A DNA stretch of 64,000 nucleotides from Salinibacterium sp. PAMC 21357 (lineage in GTDB: Bacteria > Actinomycetota > Actinomycetes > Actinomycetales > Microbacteriaceae): contig NZ_AHWA01000006.1 of the NCBI RefSeq assembly GCF_000247645.1, forward strand, positions 248,001 to 312,000, given 5' to 3'. Positions 17,635 through 26,081 of this stretch are shown here, one piece after another. The notes under the pieces are model-generated. The model did not search any database. It saw nothing but the letters and a program-made list of their open reading frames with translations, and had not been told where the DNA came from. The position numbers and the translations under genes are program-made. Positions within the stretch are counted from its first letter, which is position 1. The number at the start of each line of letters is the position of its first letter.

Positions 17635-18427
17635 CTAGGACAGCCGTTTTGCGTGGCGCTCGAATCCTTCTACGGCGGTTTTGAGAGCGTGGACTGCAAC
17701 GGTAAGAGCCACTGTTGTCAATCCCCAACTAGAAGTCATGAAATATGTGTGCTTGGGGAGACCGGCTACCAGCCGACGCTCTAAGAGCATTAGCGAGGTC
17801 GCCTTGTTGCCATGAGCCATTCCGCTGCACAATCGCCACGTAGTCAACAGAGTCATTGTTGTCACATCACAATTTTGTGATTTGTCCGCAGCTATCAGCA
17901 TGTCGGTCGTCGTTATGGGGGCTAGGTCCAACTTGCGCTGGCGGTTTGCGGGTCGAAGGTCACGCAGCTCGGTGAGTCGCGAAAATAGACGCTCCGTCAC
18001 CGCCGTGTGTTCCATGCCGAAAGCGAGGGCAAGCTGACTGGCATCCTGGTGCGACCACCAGATGAGGCGCAGGGCCTGAATGATTCGTTTGTCACTCTTA
18101 TTTGGCGCGAGGAGCCAAATCGCCGTGGATGCTGTTTCAATCGCAGTCCGCATCAGGGTGTATCCAGAGGAAGTCGGTAAACCGTGGCTCTGACAGTGCC
18201 TCGAAAAAGTCTCTAAATGATCAATTGAAATAGGCGAGCTGATGGTGGATCTGGTTTGAGAGCGGGTCATAAGCTGTGTTCGCATCTTCCCGCGCGAGCA
18301 CACCACCGGGGACTGCTGTTATTGCGTCGAGTCTCTGTTGAAGGCCCACTAGAACTCCGAATAGCTTTTCCGCGCGGGCGAGATCTCTCAACTCATCGGC
18401 ATCGTTCTCGAAACTCTCTTGAGGCAT
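17635..18427 (-). pseudogene. Frameshifted hypothetical protein with an R-x6-H (HEPN-like) motif
   Basis: Two overlapping leftward frames read as one protein. The first (18427 to about 18225) starts MPQESFENDADELRDLARAE and ends NQIHHQLAYFN. The second continues IDHLETFSRHCQSHGLP and ends at 17635. One indel near 18222 joins them. The second half has IRLIWWSHQDASQ-type helices and a WRLCSGMAHG block, an R-x6-H arrangement reminiscent of HEPN or DUF5677-like proteins. Third-position GC is lower than in the neighbours, suggesting transfer. Function is unknown and the gene is probably dead. Confidence 0.5.
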
Positions 18428-18615
18428 CTGCTATTAGTAGCATCCGAACGCGGACAAGGCGCAGCATTCTGGCGCCGTTGTGCTCTCGGGTCGGATCGAC
18501 AAGATGTGCGGGCATAAATCCTCCGGGATGAAAGGGCAATATTTCACTCGCACCAAGCACCGGGTCCGCGACTACGAAAAGGGTTCTGATGGTGCCTTGC
18601 CTTTGTGCAGCGCAC

Positions 18616-19056
18616 CTAGGCGGGAAGAATTTCCGCCAGCAGGCTCTGGATGCGCGCCTTGATGTCATCGCGAATCGGGCGCACCTCTTCGAGACCTTTG
18701 CCGCGGGGGTCTACGAGCTCCCAGTCCTCGTAGCGTTTGCCGGGGAAGATGGGGCAGACGTCGCCGCAGCCCATCGTGATGACAACATCCGAGGCTTGCA
18801 CCTGGTCAGTTGTCATCAGCTGGGGGACTGCCTGCGAGATGTCGATGCCTTCTTCGGCCATGGCCAAGATCGCGGTGGGATTGATTTCGTTGCCGGGCTC
18901 AGAGCCGCCCGAACGCACCTCGACCGCGCCATTCGAGAGCGCTGTCATGTAGCCGGCTGCCATTTGTGAGCGGCCAGCGTTGTGGATGCACACGAAGAGA
19001 ACGACAGGCTTGCGGGCGCCGGGAGTGGGAGCAGAGGGGGCAGTTGCGGTGGTCAT
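18616..19056 (-). CDS. arsC: Arsenate reductase, low-molecular-weight phosphatase family
   Basis: Reduces arsenate to arsenite, the form that is exported. The LMW-PTP P-loop C-x5-R is in VLFVCIHNAGRSQM (Cys about 23). The further redox cysteines are in TMGCGDVCPIFPG, as in thioredoxin- or mycothiol-linked ArsC. The C-terminal DDIKARI helix is typical. The length of 146 residues is normal. It lies downstream of the ArsR-ArsC fusion gene on the same strand with a 63-bp gap, probably in one transcript. Confidence 0.88.
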   Translation of the reverse strand: MTTATAPSAPTPGARKPVVLFVCIHNAGRSQMAAGYMTALSNGAVEVRSGGSEPGNEINPTAILAMAEEGIDISQAVPQLMTTDQVQASDVVITMGCGDVCPIFPGKRYEDWELVDPRGKGLEEVRPIRDDIKARIQSLLAEILPA

Positions 19057-19119
19057 GGCTAAAGCATAGATGAATATCTATGTATTGCGCGAGGGGTGAG
19101 CGGGCAGGGCGCGATTAGT

Positions 19120-20085
19120 TCACGCAGCGTTCACCGGAGGCAGCGAGCGAAGCAGCTCGCGCACCCGACGATCGATGTCATCGCGCACGGCACGCACGCC
19201 ATCCATCGCCAGATCGGCAGGGTCGGGAAGCTCCCAGTCGAGGTAGCGGCGGCCAGGATAAATGGGGCAGGCGTCGCCGCAACCCATCGTGATCACGACA
19301 TCCGCACCGCGCACGACCTCATCGGTGAGCGGCTTTGGGTATTCGCCATCGACGGAAACGCCGATCTCGTCCAGAGCCGCCACAATCTTGGGATTGATGG
19401 TTTCGGTCGGCTGCGACCCGGCAGTCAGCACACGCACGCGGTCTCCGGCAAGAGAGCGCAAAATAGCGGAGGCCAATTGCGAGCGACCCGCATTCTGCAC
19501 ACACACGAACAGCACGCTCGTGGGGGAGCCGGATGCCGCGGCCTCCGTCCCTGCTGCGGCATCCGCATCGGCAAGGGAACCCAGTCGATCAGCCGCGAAG
19601 CGTGAGGTGTGCGACGACAAATGGCGATCGCGCGGCGAGCCTTGACGCAAGAGTTCGTAGCTGCTCGACACGTATTCGGCGATGGTTTCGCGCGAGAAGA
19701 CACCGGCAAACCGTAGGGCGAGGTCGTCGGCAATTCGGGCGAGCACAGCGGGGTCCACCGTCGCTGCGGTCGCGCCGCTGGGGGAGCGCTGCACAAAATC
19801 AAAGACGTCACTCAGGCGAGACTGCACGAGCGAATACCAGACGTGGCGACCCTCTTGAACGCTTTGCACGATGCCGTCATTGGCCATGATGCGAACGTGG
19901 TGGCTCACGGTGGGCTGCGTAAGACCGAGGCGCGCGGCAAGGTCGGTGACTCCACGACGACCATCCGGGGCGTCCATCAGCAGGCGCAAAATTTGTACTC
20001 GTGTTGGGTCGGCGATCGCCCGCATGCTCTGGGCGATCCGTTCGGCGATTGCGCGCTCGGTGCTGGGGGATCCGGTCGCTGGCAT
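19120..20085 (-). CDS. ArsR-type repressor fused to an LMW-phosphatase arsenate reductase
   Basis: A fusion of regulator and enzyme. The N-terminal winged helix (about residues 10-85 from this start) has IADPTRVQILRLL and LGLTQPTVSHHVRIM. A helical region follows (about 110-165; FAGVFSRETIAEYV). The C-terminal LMW-PTP/ArsC domain has SVLFVCVQNAGRSQLAS and ITMGCGDACPIYPGRRY. The start at 20085 (MPATGSP) is preferred over an upstream ATG (20118). TAGACT lies 7 nt upstream of it, and an inverted repeat TAGAC-AGCA-GTCTA covers that site, which suits a leaderless autoregulated gene. Confidence 0.85.
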   Translation of the reverse strand: MPATGSPSTERAIAERIAQSMRAIADPTRVQILRLLMDAPDGRRGVTDLAARLGLTQPTVSHHVRIMANDGIVQSVQEGRHVWYSLVQSRLSDVFDFVQRSPSGATAATVDPAVLARIADDLALRFAGVFSRETIAEYVSSSYELLRQGSPRDRHLSSHTSRFAADRLGSLADADAAAGTEAAASGSPTSVLFVCVQNAGRSQLASAILRSLAGDRVRVLTAGSQPTETINPKIVAALDEIGVSVDGEYPKPLTDEVVRGADVVITMGCGDACPIYPGRRYLDWELPDPADLAMDGVRAVRDDIDRRVRELLRSLPPVNAA

Positions 20086-20131
20086 AGACAGCAGTCTAAG
20101 GGCCAAGGGGCAATTCATAGACAGTTATCAA
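20085..20131. promoter_or_regulatory. Divergent ars promoter with candidate ArsR operators
   Basis: The perfect inverted repeat TAGAC-AGCA-GTCTA (20085-20098) overlaps the -10 box and start codon of the leftward arsR-arsC. A related site, TAGACAGTTATCAA (20118-20131), lies in the rightward promoter. There, TAGACA, a 16-bp spacer and TATGAT (20140-20145) precede the aquaporin ATG by 6 nt. The arrangement would let one repressor control both directions. Binding is inferred. Confidence 0.5.
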
Positions 20132-20151
20132 TGTTTCGGTATGATCGCCGA

Positions 20152-20838
20152 ATGACCGCGCCCCGCAGCCTTACCCTTGCCCGCCGCCTGACCGCAGAAT
20201 TCGTGGGCAGTGCTGGTCTTGCCGCCGTGGTGATCGGCTCCGGCATTGCAGCGCAGCAGCTATCTCCCAGCGATGTCGGCCTTCAGCTTCTTGAGAATGC
20301 CCTAGCCACTGCGTTCGGCCTTGGCGTGCTCATCCTCGTCTTCATGACCGTCAGCGGGGCTCACTTCAACCCGGTCGTCTCGATCGTCGACTCGCTCAGC
20401 GGGCTTCGCTCGTGGCGTGACACCGCCTTCTACATTCCTGTTCAGATCTTCGGATGCATCGTCGGCGCGATCTTCGCCAACCTCATGTTCGGGCAGGCTG
20501 CCGTCACGGTCAGCACCACTGTGCGCCTCACTCCGGGCCACTTCCTCAGCGAAGTCGTGGCTACCGCTGGACTCATCGTCGTGATCTTCGCCCTCGTGCG
20601 CACTGGGCGCGCCACCCTCGCCCCTATCGCCGTCGGGGCGTACATCGGTGGCGCCTATTTCTTCACGAGCTCAACAAGCTTCGCTAATCCCGCCATCACC
20701 GTCGGCCGGATGTTCAGCGACACCTTTGCGGGAATCGCCCCAACCTCAGCTCCCGGCTTCATCGCGGCGCAACTCATTGGTGCTGCCATCGGGTATTTGC
20801 TGGTGCGGTTCATCTTCCCTGAGCGTCGCGTGGCATAG
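20152..20838 (+). CDS. MIP/aquaporin family channel of the ars cluster
   Basis: A six-span channel of 228 residues with both NPA-type half-helix motifs: HFNPVV after span 2 and FANPAIT after span 5. Divergent placement from arsR-arsC suggests it releases arsenite by facilitated diffusion, as described for AqpS-type channels in other bacteria. No arsB or acr3 pump is in the window. The start at 20152 is chosen because TATGAT lies 6 nt upstream (leaderless); an ATG at 20131 is in frame too. Confidence 0.82.
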   Translation: MTAPRSLTLARRLTAEFVGSAGLAAVVIGSGIAAQQLSPSDVGLQLLENALATAFGLGVLILVFMTVSGAHFNPVVSIVDSLSGLRSWRDTAFYIPVQIFGCIVGAIFANLMFGQAAVTVSTTVRLTPGHFLSEVVATAGLIVVIFALVRTGRATLAPIAVGAYIGGAYFFTSSTSFANPAITVGRMFSDTFAGIAPTSAPGFIAAQLIGAAIGYLLVRFIFPERRVA

Positions 20839-20902
20839 TCAGCGCGGCGGGAGTAACCTCAGGGCAAAGCCAGTATCAGGGTTTCTCCAAGGAGGAAACA
20901 TC

Positions 20903-21148
20903 ATGGTTGAGTTAACCGCTCTAAATCTCGTCATAGTGCTGGGCATTATCGCCTTTTACATCGTCACAGTTTGGGCGATTGTTGTCACCGTGCGAGATCC
21001 CACAACTTTTCCGTGGATGACCGCGCTGTGGATCGCCGCCCTCATCCTGTTCCCGGGCATCGGTTTGCTTGCCTGGCTGCTCTGGCGCGTCATGCGTAAG
21101 AACGCTGGCCTTCCGGGTTTCACGCGAGAGAGCCACCGCAAACACTAG
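20903..21148 (+). CDS. Small two-span membrane protein, PLDc_N-like
   Basis: An 81-residue protein with two hydrophobic spans (about 7-29 and 40-62) separated by VRDPTTFPWMTALWI. The second span ends GIGLLAWLLWRVMRK, resembling the N-terminal domain of cardiolipin synthases (PLDc_N) found as a stand-alone protein in actinobacteria. A strong AAGGAGG site lies 8 bp before the ATG. It overlaps the convergent monooxygenase gene by 4 bp. Function is unknown. Confidence 0.75.
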   Translation: MVELTALNLVIVLGIIAFYIVTVWAIVVTVRDPTTFPWMTALWIAALILFPGIGLLAWLLWRVMRKNAGLPGFTRESHRKH

Positions 21149-21447
21149 GAACGCAACGGCGACCCGACTACCTCGAAACGGTTGCCGCCCATCTCTCCGC
21201 TCAGCAACGGCATCGCTTCCTTGATGGCGGTCTGAACACTTGCGAGTTGTAGCGACAGCTGGTGGGCTTCCGCCGAAACCCAGAGCTCAGAAACAAACAC
21301 GGTGTCGGGATGCTCGTCACTGACGCCAACCTCATAGCTGAGACATCCGGCCCCATCGAGGTCGGTGCTGCGACGGGTGAGAATGGCCACAACCTCATCG
21401 CGGTGGCCGGGCTTCACTCCAAGGGTGCCTACGTTTGCGAAAGTCAT
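21145..21447 (-). CDS. Antibiotic biosynthesis monooxygenase (ABM) domain protein
   Basis: A single ABM ferredoxin-like domain of about 100 residues with GTLGVKPGHRDEVVAILTRR, then CLSYEVGVSDEHPDTVFVSELW and LPL-type C-terminus. Such proteins act as small heme- or cofactor-free oxygenases, or bind reactive quinones. The start at 21447 (MTFANVG) is chosen because GGAG precedes it and the domain begins there; longer upstream frames lack domain content. Confidence 0.78.
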   Translation of the reverse strand: MTFANVGTLGVKPGHRDEVVAILTRRSTDLDGAGCLSYEVGVSDEHPDTVFVSELWVSAEAHQLSLQLASVQTAIKEAMPLLSGEMGGNRFEVVGSPLRS

Positions 21448-21613
21448 TGCTCCACTTAAGAGCACCCTGCGGCGCAGGTCAAGCGGTGGGTAGCAGCGAG
21501 GCTCGTTGTGCTTGTCTCCGCGTTCTGGGAAAGTTGAGCAACCAAGGCGCTGAAGCCGCACCCGGGCTCACCAGCGTTGACAATGCTCACCGCCGTGCAC
21601 CCGAAGGAACTTT

Positions 21614-22840
21614 GTGAAGCTGCTCAGCACCCCCGCAAGCCTGTGGCACGATCCCGAGCACTACTGGCAGCAACTCAGCGAAGCCACCGCAGCCCTCGAT
21701 ACGCCCTACGGTGTGTTGTCGCTCGACGCGCTCTCGCACAACGCTGCCGACATGGTGCGCCGCGCCTCCGGGGTGCCGATTCGGGTGGCCAGTAAATCAA
21801 TTCGTGTGCGCGCCGTAATGGATGCCGTACTCGCCCTCGATGACTACCGCGGTGTTCTCGCCTACACGCTCACTGAGGCGCTCTGGCTCGCCGACACCAT
21901 TGACGATGTGGTGGTCGGCTATCCCTCGGTGGATCGCGCTGCAATCGCCGCGCTCGGAACCAGCCCGGCGCTCGCCGAACGTGTGACGATCATGATCGAT
22001 TCGGTCGAGCACCTCGACTTTGTCGATTCGGTGCTTTCGCCCCAGCATCGCGAGACGATCCGCGTCTGCATCGATGTGGATGCCTCGTGGCATTCACCTG
22101 TTCTTGGGCACGTTGGGGCGCACCGGTCGCCAGTACACTCGGCAGCGCAAGCGCGAACACTGGCGAGCACGGTTGTCGATCGTGATGGTTTCACTCTGGT
22201 GGGCGTCATGGCTTATGAAGCGCAGATAGCGGGGGTGGGCAATCGTCCGCCGGGCAAGCCGCTGTACGGGCGTGTGCTCGATGCCGTGCAGCGCTCTTCT
22301 GCCGCGGAACTGCGCGAACGCCGCGGCGAAATCGTGGCCTCGGTGCGCGAGATCGCCGAGCTCGAGTTTGTCAACGGCGGAGGCACCGGATCGCTCGAGT
22401 CCACCGCCGACGATCCCGCAGTCACAGAAATCGCGGCGGGCAGTGGACTGTTTGGCCCGCACCTTTTCGACCAGTACAGCCATTTCACTCCGGCTCCGGC
22501 TGCCGCGTTCGCGCTCTCGGTCGATCGCAAATTTTCTCCCCAGATCGCCACCGTCCATGGCGGCGGGTGGATTGCCTCCGGTGATCCCAGTGCCGATCGG
22601 ATGCCCCAGCCAACGTGGCCAACAGACCTCAAGTATTTGCCGCGTGAGGGCGCCGGTGAAGTGCAGTCACCGCTCACGGGCCCTGGCGCTGAAGCGCTGA
22701 ACGTCGGAGACCGTGTCTGGTTCAGGCACACCAAAGCGGGCGAGCTGTCGGAGCATCTCAACGAGTTTGCTGTGGTCGAAAACGGTCGCATCATTGAGAC
22801 AGTGCCGACGTATCGTGGCGAAGGCAAGGCGTTTTTGTGA
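21614..22840 (+). CDS. PLP-dependent amino acid deaminase/aldolase (DSD1/alanine-racemase-like fold)
   Basis: A 408-residue fold type III PLP enzyme. The PLP lysine is in VASKSIRVRAVMDA, and YGVLSLDALSHNAADM opens the barrel. The C-terminal region has FSLG-like metal-site residues typical of D-threonine aldolase or D-serine dehydratase relatives. It starts with GTG after AAGGA. The stop overlaps the lactone oxidase start (GTGA), so the two are co-translated. The substrate is not clear; a D-amino or hydroxy-amino acid is likely. Confidence 0.8.
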   Translation: MKLLSTPASLWHDPEHYWQQLSEATAALDTPYGVLSLDALSHNAADMVRRASGVPIRVASKSIRVRAVMDAVLALDDYRGVLAYTLTEALWLADTIDDVVVGYPSVDRAAIAALGTSPALAERVTIMIDSVEHLDFVDSVLSPQHRETIRVCIDVDASWHSPVLGHVGAHRSPVHSAAQARTLASTVVDRDGFTLVGVMAYEAQIAGVGNRPPGKPLYGRVLDAVQRSSAAELRERRGEIVASVREIAELEFVNGGGTGSLESTADDPAVTEIAAGSGLFGPHLFDQYSHFTPAPAAAFALSVDRKFSPQIATVHGGGWIASGDPSADRMPQPTWPTDLKYLPREGAGEVQSPLTGPGAEALNVGDRVWFRHTKAGELSEHLNEFAVVENGRIIETVPTYRGEGKAFL

Positions 22841-24228
22841 GCGCACCCGAGTGGATGCCGGAACGGATGCCGCAGCAGCAGTCACAGCCAGAGTCGCCCG
22901 CTTCGCCGACCGCCCCAACGGCGATCCGCCCCGGCACACAGTGGCGAAACTGGGGTCGTTCAGAACGGGCACGTCCCGAGTTTCTGGCGCAGCCAACCCG
23001 CGTCGCCGAGGTTGTGGAGACCATCAATTTCGCGCGCGACCATGGCCTCACTGTCAAGGCGTGGGGTGCTGGCCACAGCTTCACCTCCATCGCGGCGACC
23101 GATGGCGTGCACCTCGATGTTGGAGCCCTCGAGGGTGTGATCGCGGTCGACGGCACCCACGTCACGCTCGGGGCCGGAACCAACCTGCACCAATTGCCCG
23201 CCCTGCTCGAACCGCTCGGACTCGCCCTGACCAACATGGGTGATATCGACCGCCAAACGATCGCCGGCGCAATCTCTACCGGAACCCACGGCACCGGCGC
23301 CCGGTTCGGTGGCATTGCCGCTCAAGTGCGCGGCGTCACCCTCGTCACTGCTGCGGGTGAGGTGCTGCGCATCAACGCGATCGAGAACGCCGAACTGCTC
23401 CCAGCAGCAGCCCTTGGGCTTGGCGCTCTCGGCGTCCTCGTCGACGTCACGATCGAATGCGTGCCGAACTTTCTGCTGCACGCGGTGGAGCGACCAGAAC
23501 CGGCTGACACCGTCCTGAACGAGTGGCTGCAGCGCAGCGCCGAAACCGATCACTTCGAGTTCTACGTGTGGCCGCACACCACGACGGCCCTCACCAAGAG
23601 CAACACGCGTCTGCCTGGCGATGCGCCGCGGCATCCGCTCACGAAGTTTTCGCGGTGGTTCGATGACGAGTTCATGGCCAACGGGGTTTATCGCGCCATC
23701 TGCGCCGCGGGCAAGGCCGCGCCCGCGATCATCCCACCCATTAACCGTCTTGCGGTGAAGCTCTCGGGCAATCGCGAATTCACCGATGTGTCGAGCAGCG
23801 TCTTCGTCACCGATCGCACCGTGCGCTTTCGCGAAATGGAATACGCCCTGCCCATCGACGCCGTTCCGGATGCCGTACGCGCCATCCAAAAATTGATTGC
23901 TGACAGGCGCTGGAAAGTTTCATTCCCGATCGAGGTGCGCTCGGCGGCTGCGGACTCTCTGCTGCTCTCAACCGCGTCAGGGCGGGCCACCGGATACGTC
24001 GCAGTGCACCGGTATTGGCGCGAAGACCCGAGTGAATATTTCCGCGAGGTTGAAGCGATCATGATGGCCCACGATGGTCGACCTCACTGGGGAAAACTGC
24101 ATAATCGGCATGCCGATTCGCTTGCGGCGGCGTATCCGGGTTTCAATGAGTTCCTGGCGATACGTGACCGGCTCGATCCCGGTCGGGTATTTGCAAACGA
24201 GTATTTGCGTCAGGTTTTAGGGCAGTAA
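22837..24228 (+). CDS. FAD-dependent D-arabinono-1,4-lactone / L-gulonolactone-type oxidase
   Basis: A VAO-family flavoprotein of 463 residues. The FAD domain has VKAWGAGHSFTSIAATDG, DIDRQTIAGAISTGTHGTG and GLGALGVLVDVTI. The C-terminal ALO domain ends with RPHWGKLH and FLAIRDRLDPGRVFANEYL, the signature of aldonolactone oxidases. The first 30 residues are Gln/Pro-rich and may not be conserved, so the true start may be slightly downstream. It is coupled to the PLP enzyme by GTGA. Confidence 0.87.
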   Translation: MSAPEWMPERMPQQQSQPESPASPTAPTAIRPGTQWRNWGRSERARPEFLAQPTRVAEVVETINFARDHGLTVKAWGAGHSFTSIAATDGVHLDVGALEGVIAVDGTHVTLGAGTNLHQLPALLEPLGLALTNMGDIDRQTIAGAISTGTHGTGARFGGIAAQVRGVTLVTAAGEVLRINAIENAELLPAAALGLGALGVLVDVTIECVPNFLLHAVERPEPADTVLNEWLQRSAETDHFEFYVWPHTTTALTKSNTRLPGDAPRHPLTKFSRWFDDEFMANGVYRAICAAGKAAPAIIPPINRLAVKLSGNREFTDVSSSVFVTDRTVRFREMEYALPIDAVPDAVRAIQKLIADRRWKVSFPIEVRSAAADSLLLSTASGRATGYVAVHRYWREDPSEYFREVEAIMMAHDGRPHWGKLHNRHADSLAAAYPGFNEFLAIRDRLDPGRVFANEYLRQVLGQ

Positions 24229-24240
24229 TGAGAGGGCGCG

Positions 24241-25398
24241 ATTATCAAAGCCATTGTGTGTGGAGCAGGAATTGCGGGGCTCACGGTCGCCGGCCAGTTG
24301 GCGACACAGGGCTGGGAGGTGACTCTCCTCGAGGCTGCGCCTGAACGTCGCACGCAGGGCTACATGATTGATTTCTTTGGCCCCGGTTATGACGCGGCAG
24401 AAAAAATCGGCATCATCGAGCGGTTGCGGGAACTGCACTACCCGATCAGCGAGGCACGATTCGTGCGGCCAAATGGGCGCAGTCAATCGATCGACTACGG
24501 AATTGTGGCGGCGAATGAGGGCGGCAAACTCATGAGCTTGATGCGTCAAGATCTTGAGCAGGTACTCTTCGACGCCATGCCCGCCAGCGTTGATGCTCGC
24601 TTCGGCAGCGCTGTCGTGTCAGTTGAAGATCGCACAGACTACGTGACGGCGGTGCTGGCCGACGGATCTCGGATCTCGGGCGACATTGTGGTGGCGGCTG
24701 ACGGCATCCATTCGGTTGTTCGTCATAATCTCTTTGGCGATTCGGCGGCGTTCGACCGGCAGCTGGGCATGCACACGTGCGCTTATACCTTCGACTCTCC
24801 GCGGCTGCACAAAAAATTGGGTGACGCCTTGGTGTCGAGCGATGAACTGGATCGCATGGTTGGTCTCTACGGTCTGCGCAACGGCAAGGTGGCTCTGTTC
24901 GCCGCGCACCGGGTTGCCGATACGGTTCTGCCTGCCGACCCGCAGCAGGCCATTCTCGACGCGTACCAAGGTATGGGCGACGATATCGATGAGGCTATCG
25001 AGAAGTGCCCCGACGCTGCTCACGTGTACTACGACCAGGTAGCCCAGGTGGAGTTGCCGGTGTGGAGTCGCGGCCGCGTTGTCTTTGCTGGCGATGCCTG
25101 CCAAGCGGTCTCGCTGCTTGCCGGGCAGGGGGCTTCGCTGGCGATTGCTGGGGGAGTGCTACTCGTCGAGAAGATCACGAGCGGTGTTGAACTCAGCGCT
25201 GCTTTCGCTGAGTATGAAGAAGAATGGATGCCGGTCGTTCTAGAGAAGCAGGCGGCCGGCCGTCGTGCCGCTAGCGGCTTTCTGCCGCACACCCCGTTGC
25301 AGCTGTGGGCGCGTCGCGCATCGCTCGCGCTGTTACGTTCTCGATTCTTCGGAAAGTTCGTCACGTCGAGGATCACCGGCACAAAACCGAGCAAATAA
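24241..25398 (+). CDS. FAD-dependent monooxygenase/oxidoreductase, possible ATT start
   Basis: A PHBH-type flavoprotein. The Rossmann FAD motif VCGAGIAGLTVAGQL is at the very N-terminus. VVAADGIHSVVR (DG motif) and VVFAGDACQAVSLLAGQGASLA (second FAD motif) follow. The first usual start codon in frame is GTG at 24256, but it lies inside the first beta-strand. The frame extends to ATT 24241 (IIKAIVCGAG), preceded by GAGAGGG, with an in-frame TGA just upstream. An ATT start restores the strand. The substrate is unknown. Confidence 0.8.
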   Translation: MIKAIVCGAGIAGLTVAGQLATQGWEVTLLEAAPERRTQGYMIDFFGPGYDAAEKIGIIERLRELHYPISEARFVRPNGRSQSIDYGIVAANEGGKLMSLMRQDLEQVLFDAMPASVDARFGSAVVSVEDRTDYVTAVLADGSRISGDIVVAADGIHSVVRHNLFGDSAAFDRQLGMHTCAYTFDSPRLHKKLGDALVSSDELDRMVGLYGLRNGKVALFAAHRVADTVLPADPQQAILDAYQGMGDDIDEAIEKCPDAAHVYYDQVAQVELPVWSRGRVVFAGDACQAVSLLAGQGASLAIAGGVLLVEKITSGVELSAAFAEYEEEWMPVVLEKQAAGRRAASGFLPHTPLQLWARRASLALLRSRFFGKFVTSRITGTKPSK

Positions 25399-25477
25399 CC
25401 GTTTTGCCCGTGATTGGGGGCCAGCTGACTCCTTTTTTCTCGGTACAGGCACAGCGGGGGCGCTCTATAGTTGAACC

Positions 25478-26044
25478 ATGGAATTCCTGATCGTACTTGG
25501 CGTCATTGTCCTGCTTGTCGTCATCGTGGGTATCTACCTCTGGTCGACGTATAACGCGTTGGTGACTCTCAACGTTCGCGTTGATGAGGCGTGGAGCGAC
25601 ATCACGGTGCAGCTCAAGCGTCGTGCCGACCTGCTGCCTAACCTCATCGAGGCGGTCAAGGGTTATGCCGCTCACGAGAAGGGCGTTTTTGAAGCCGTAA
25701 CGAAGGCTCGTGCCGAGACCCTGAACGCTCAAGGTCCGGTGGATGCTGCTGAGGCTGAGAACCACATGCAGTCTGCCCTCAAGAGCATCTTTGCTGTTGC
25801 CGAGGCGTACCCGCAGCTGCAGGCCAGCCAAAACTTCCTCCAGCTTCAGGGTGAACTGGTTGACACTGAAGACAAGATTCAGGCCAGCCGTCGCTTCTAC
25901 AACGGTGGTGTGCGCGAGCTCAACACCAAGATCAAGATCTTCCCGAACACCTTGTTCGCTCGCAACCTTGGCTTCCACGAGCGCGACTTCTTCGAGGTCG
26001 CGGATGCTGCCTCCATTGCTGAGCCTCCCCGCGTTCAGTTCTAA
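25478..26044 (+). CDS. LemA family protein
   Basis: A 188-residue membrane-anchored protein with an N-terminal span (about 3-22) and a helical LemA domain: YNALVTLNVRVDEAWSDI, VQLKRRADLLPNLIEAVKGY, then LQGELVDTEDKIQASRRFYN and NTFPNTLFA-like sequence. TATAGT (25466-25471) ends 6 nt before the ATG, consistent with a leaderless transcript. It sits 37 bp before htpX, a pairing common in bacteria that suggests membrane proteostasis or envelope stress. Confidence 0.9.
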   Translation: MEFLIVLGVIVLLVVIVGIYLWSTYNALVTLNVRVDEAWSDITVQLKRRADLLPNLIEAVKGYAAHEKGVFEAVTKARAETLNAQGPVDAAEAENHMQSALKSIFAVAEAYPQLQASQNFLQLQGELVDTEDKIQASRRFYNGGVRELNTKIKIFPNTLFARNLGFHERDFFEVADAASIAEPPRVQF

Positions 26045-26081
26045 TTCGGTTCTCACAACCTTGCGTGACCAGGAAGTTTAG

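Noticed and set aside
18393-18668. Leftward ORF across the arsC 3' end
   Set aside because: It overlaps the end of the confident arsC and the start of the frameshifted gene. Codon use is partly good but no family is seen.
22960-23889. Long leftward open frame opposite the lactone oxidase gene
   Set aside because: The forward frame carries the FAD and ALO motifs; the reverse frame has none.
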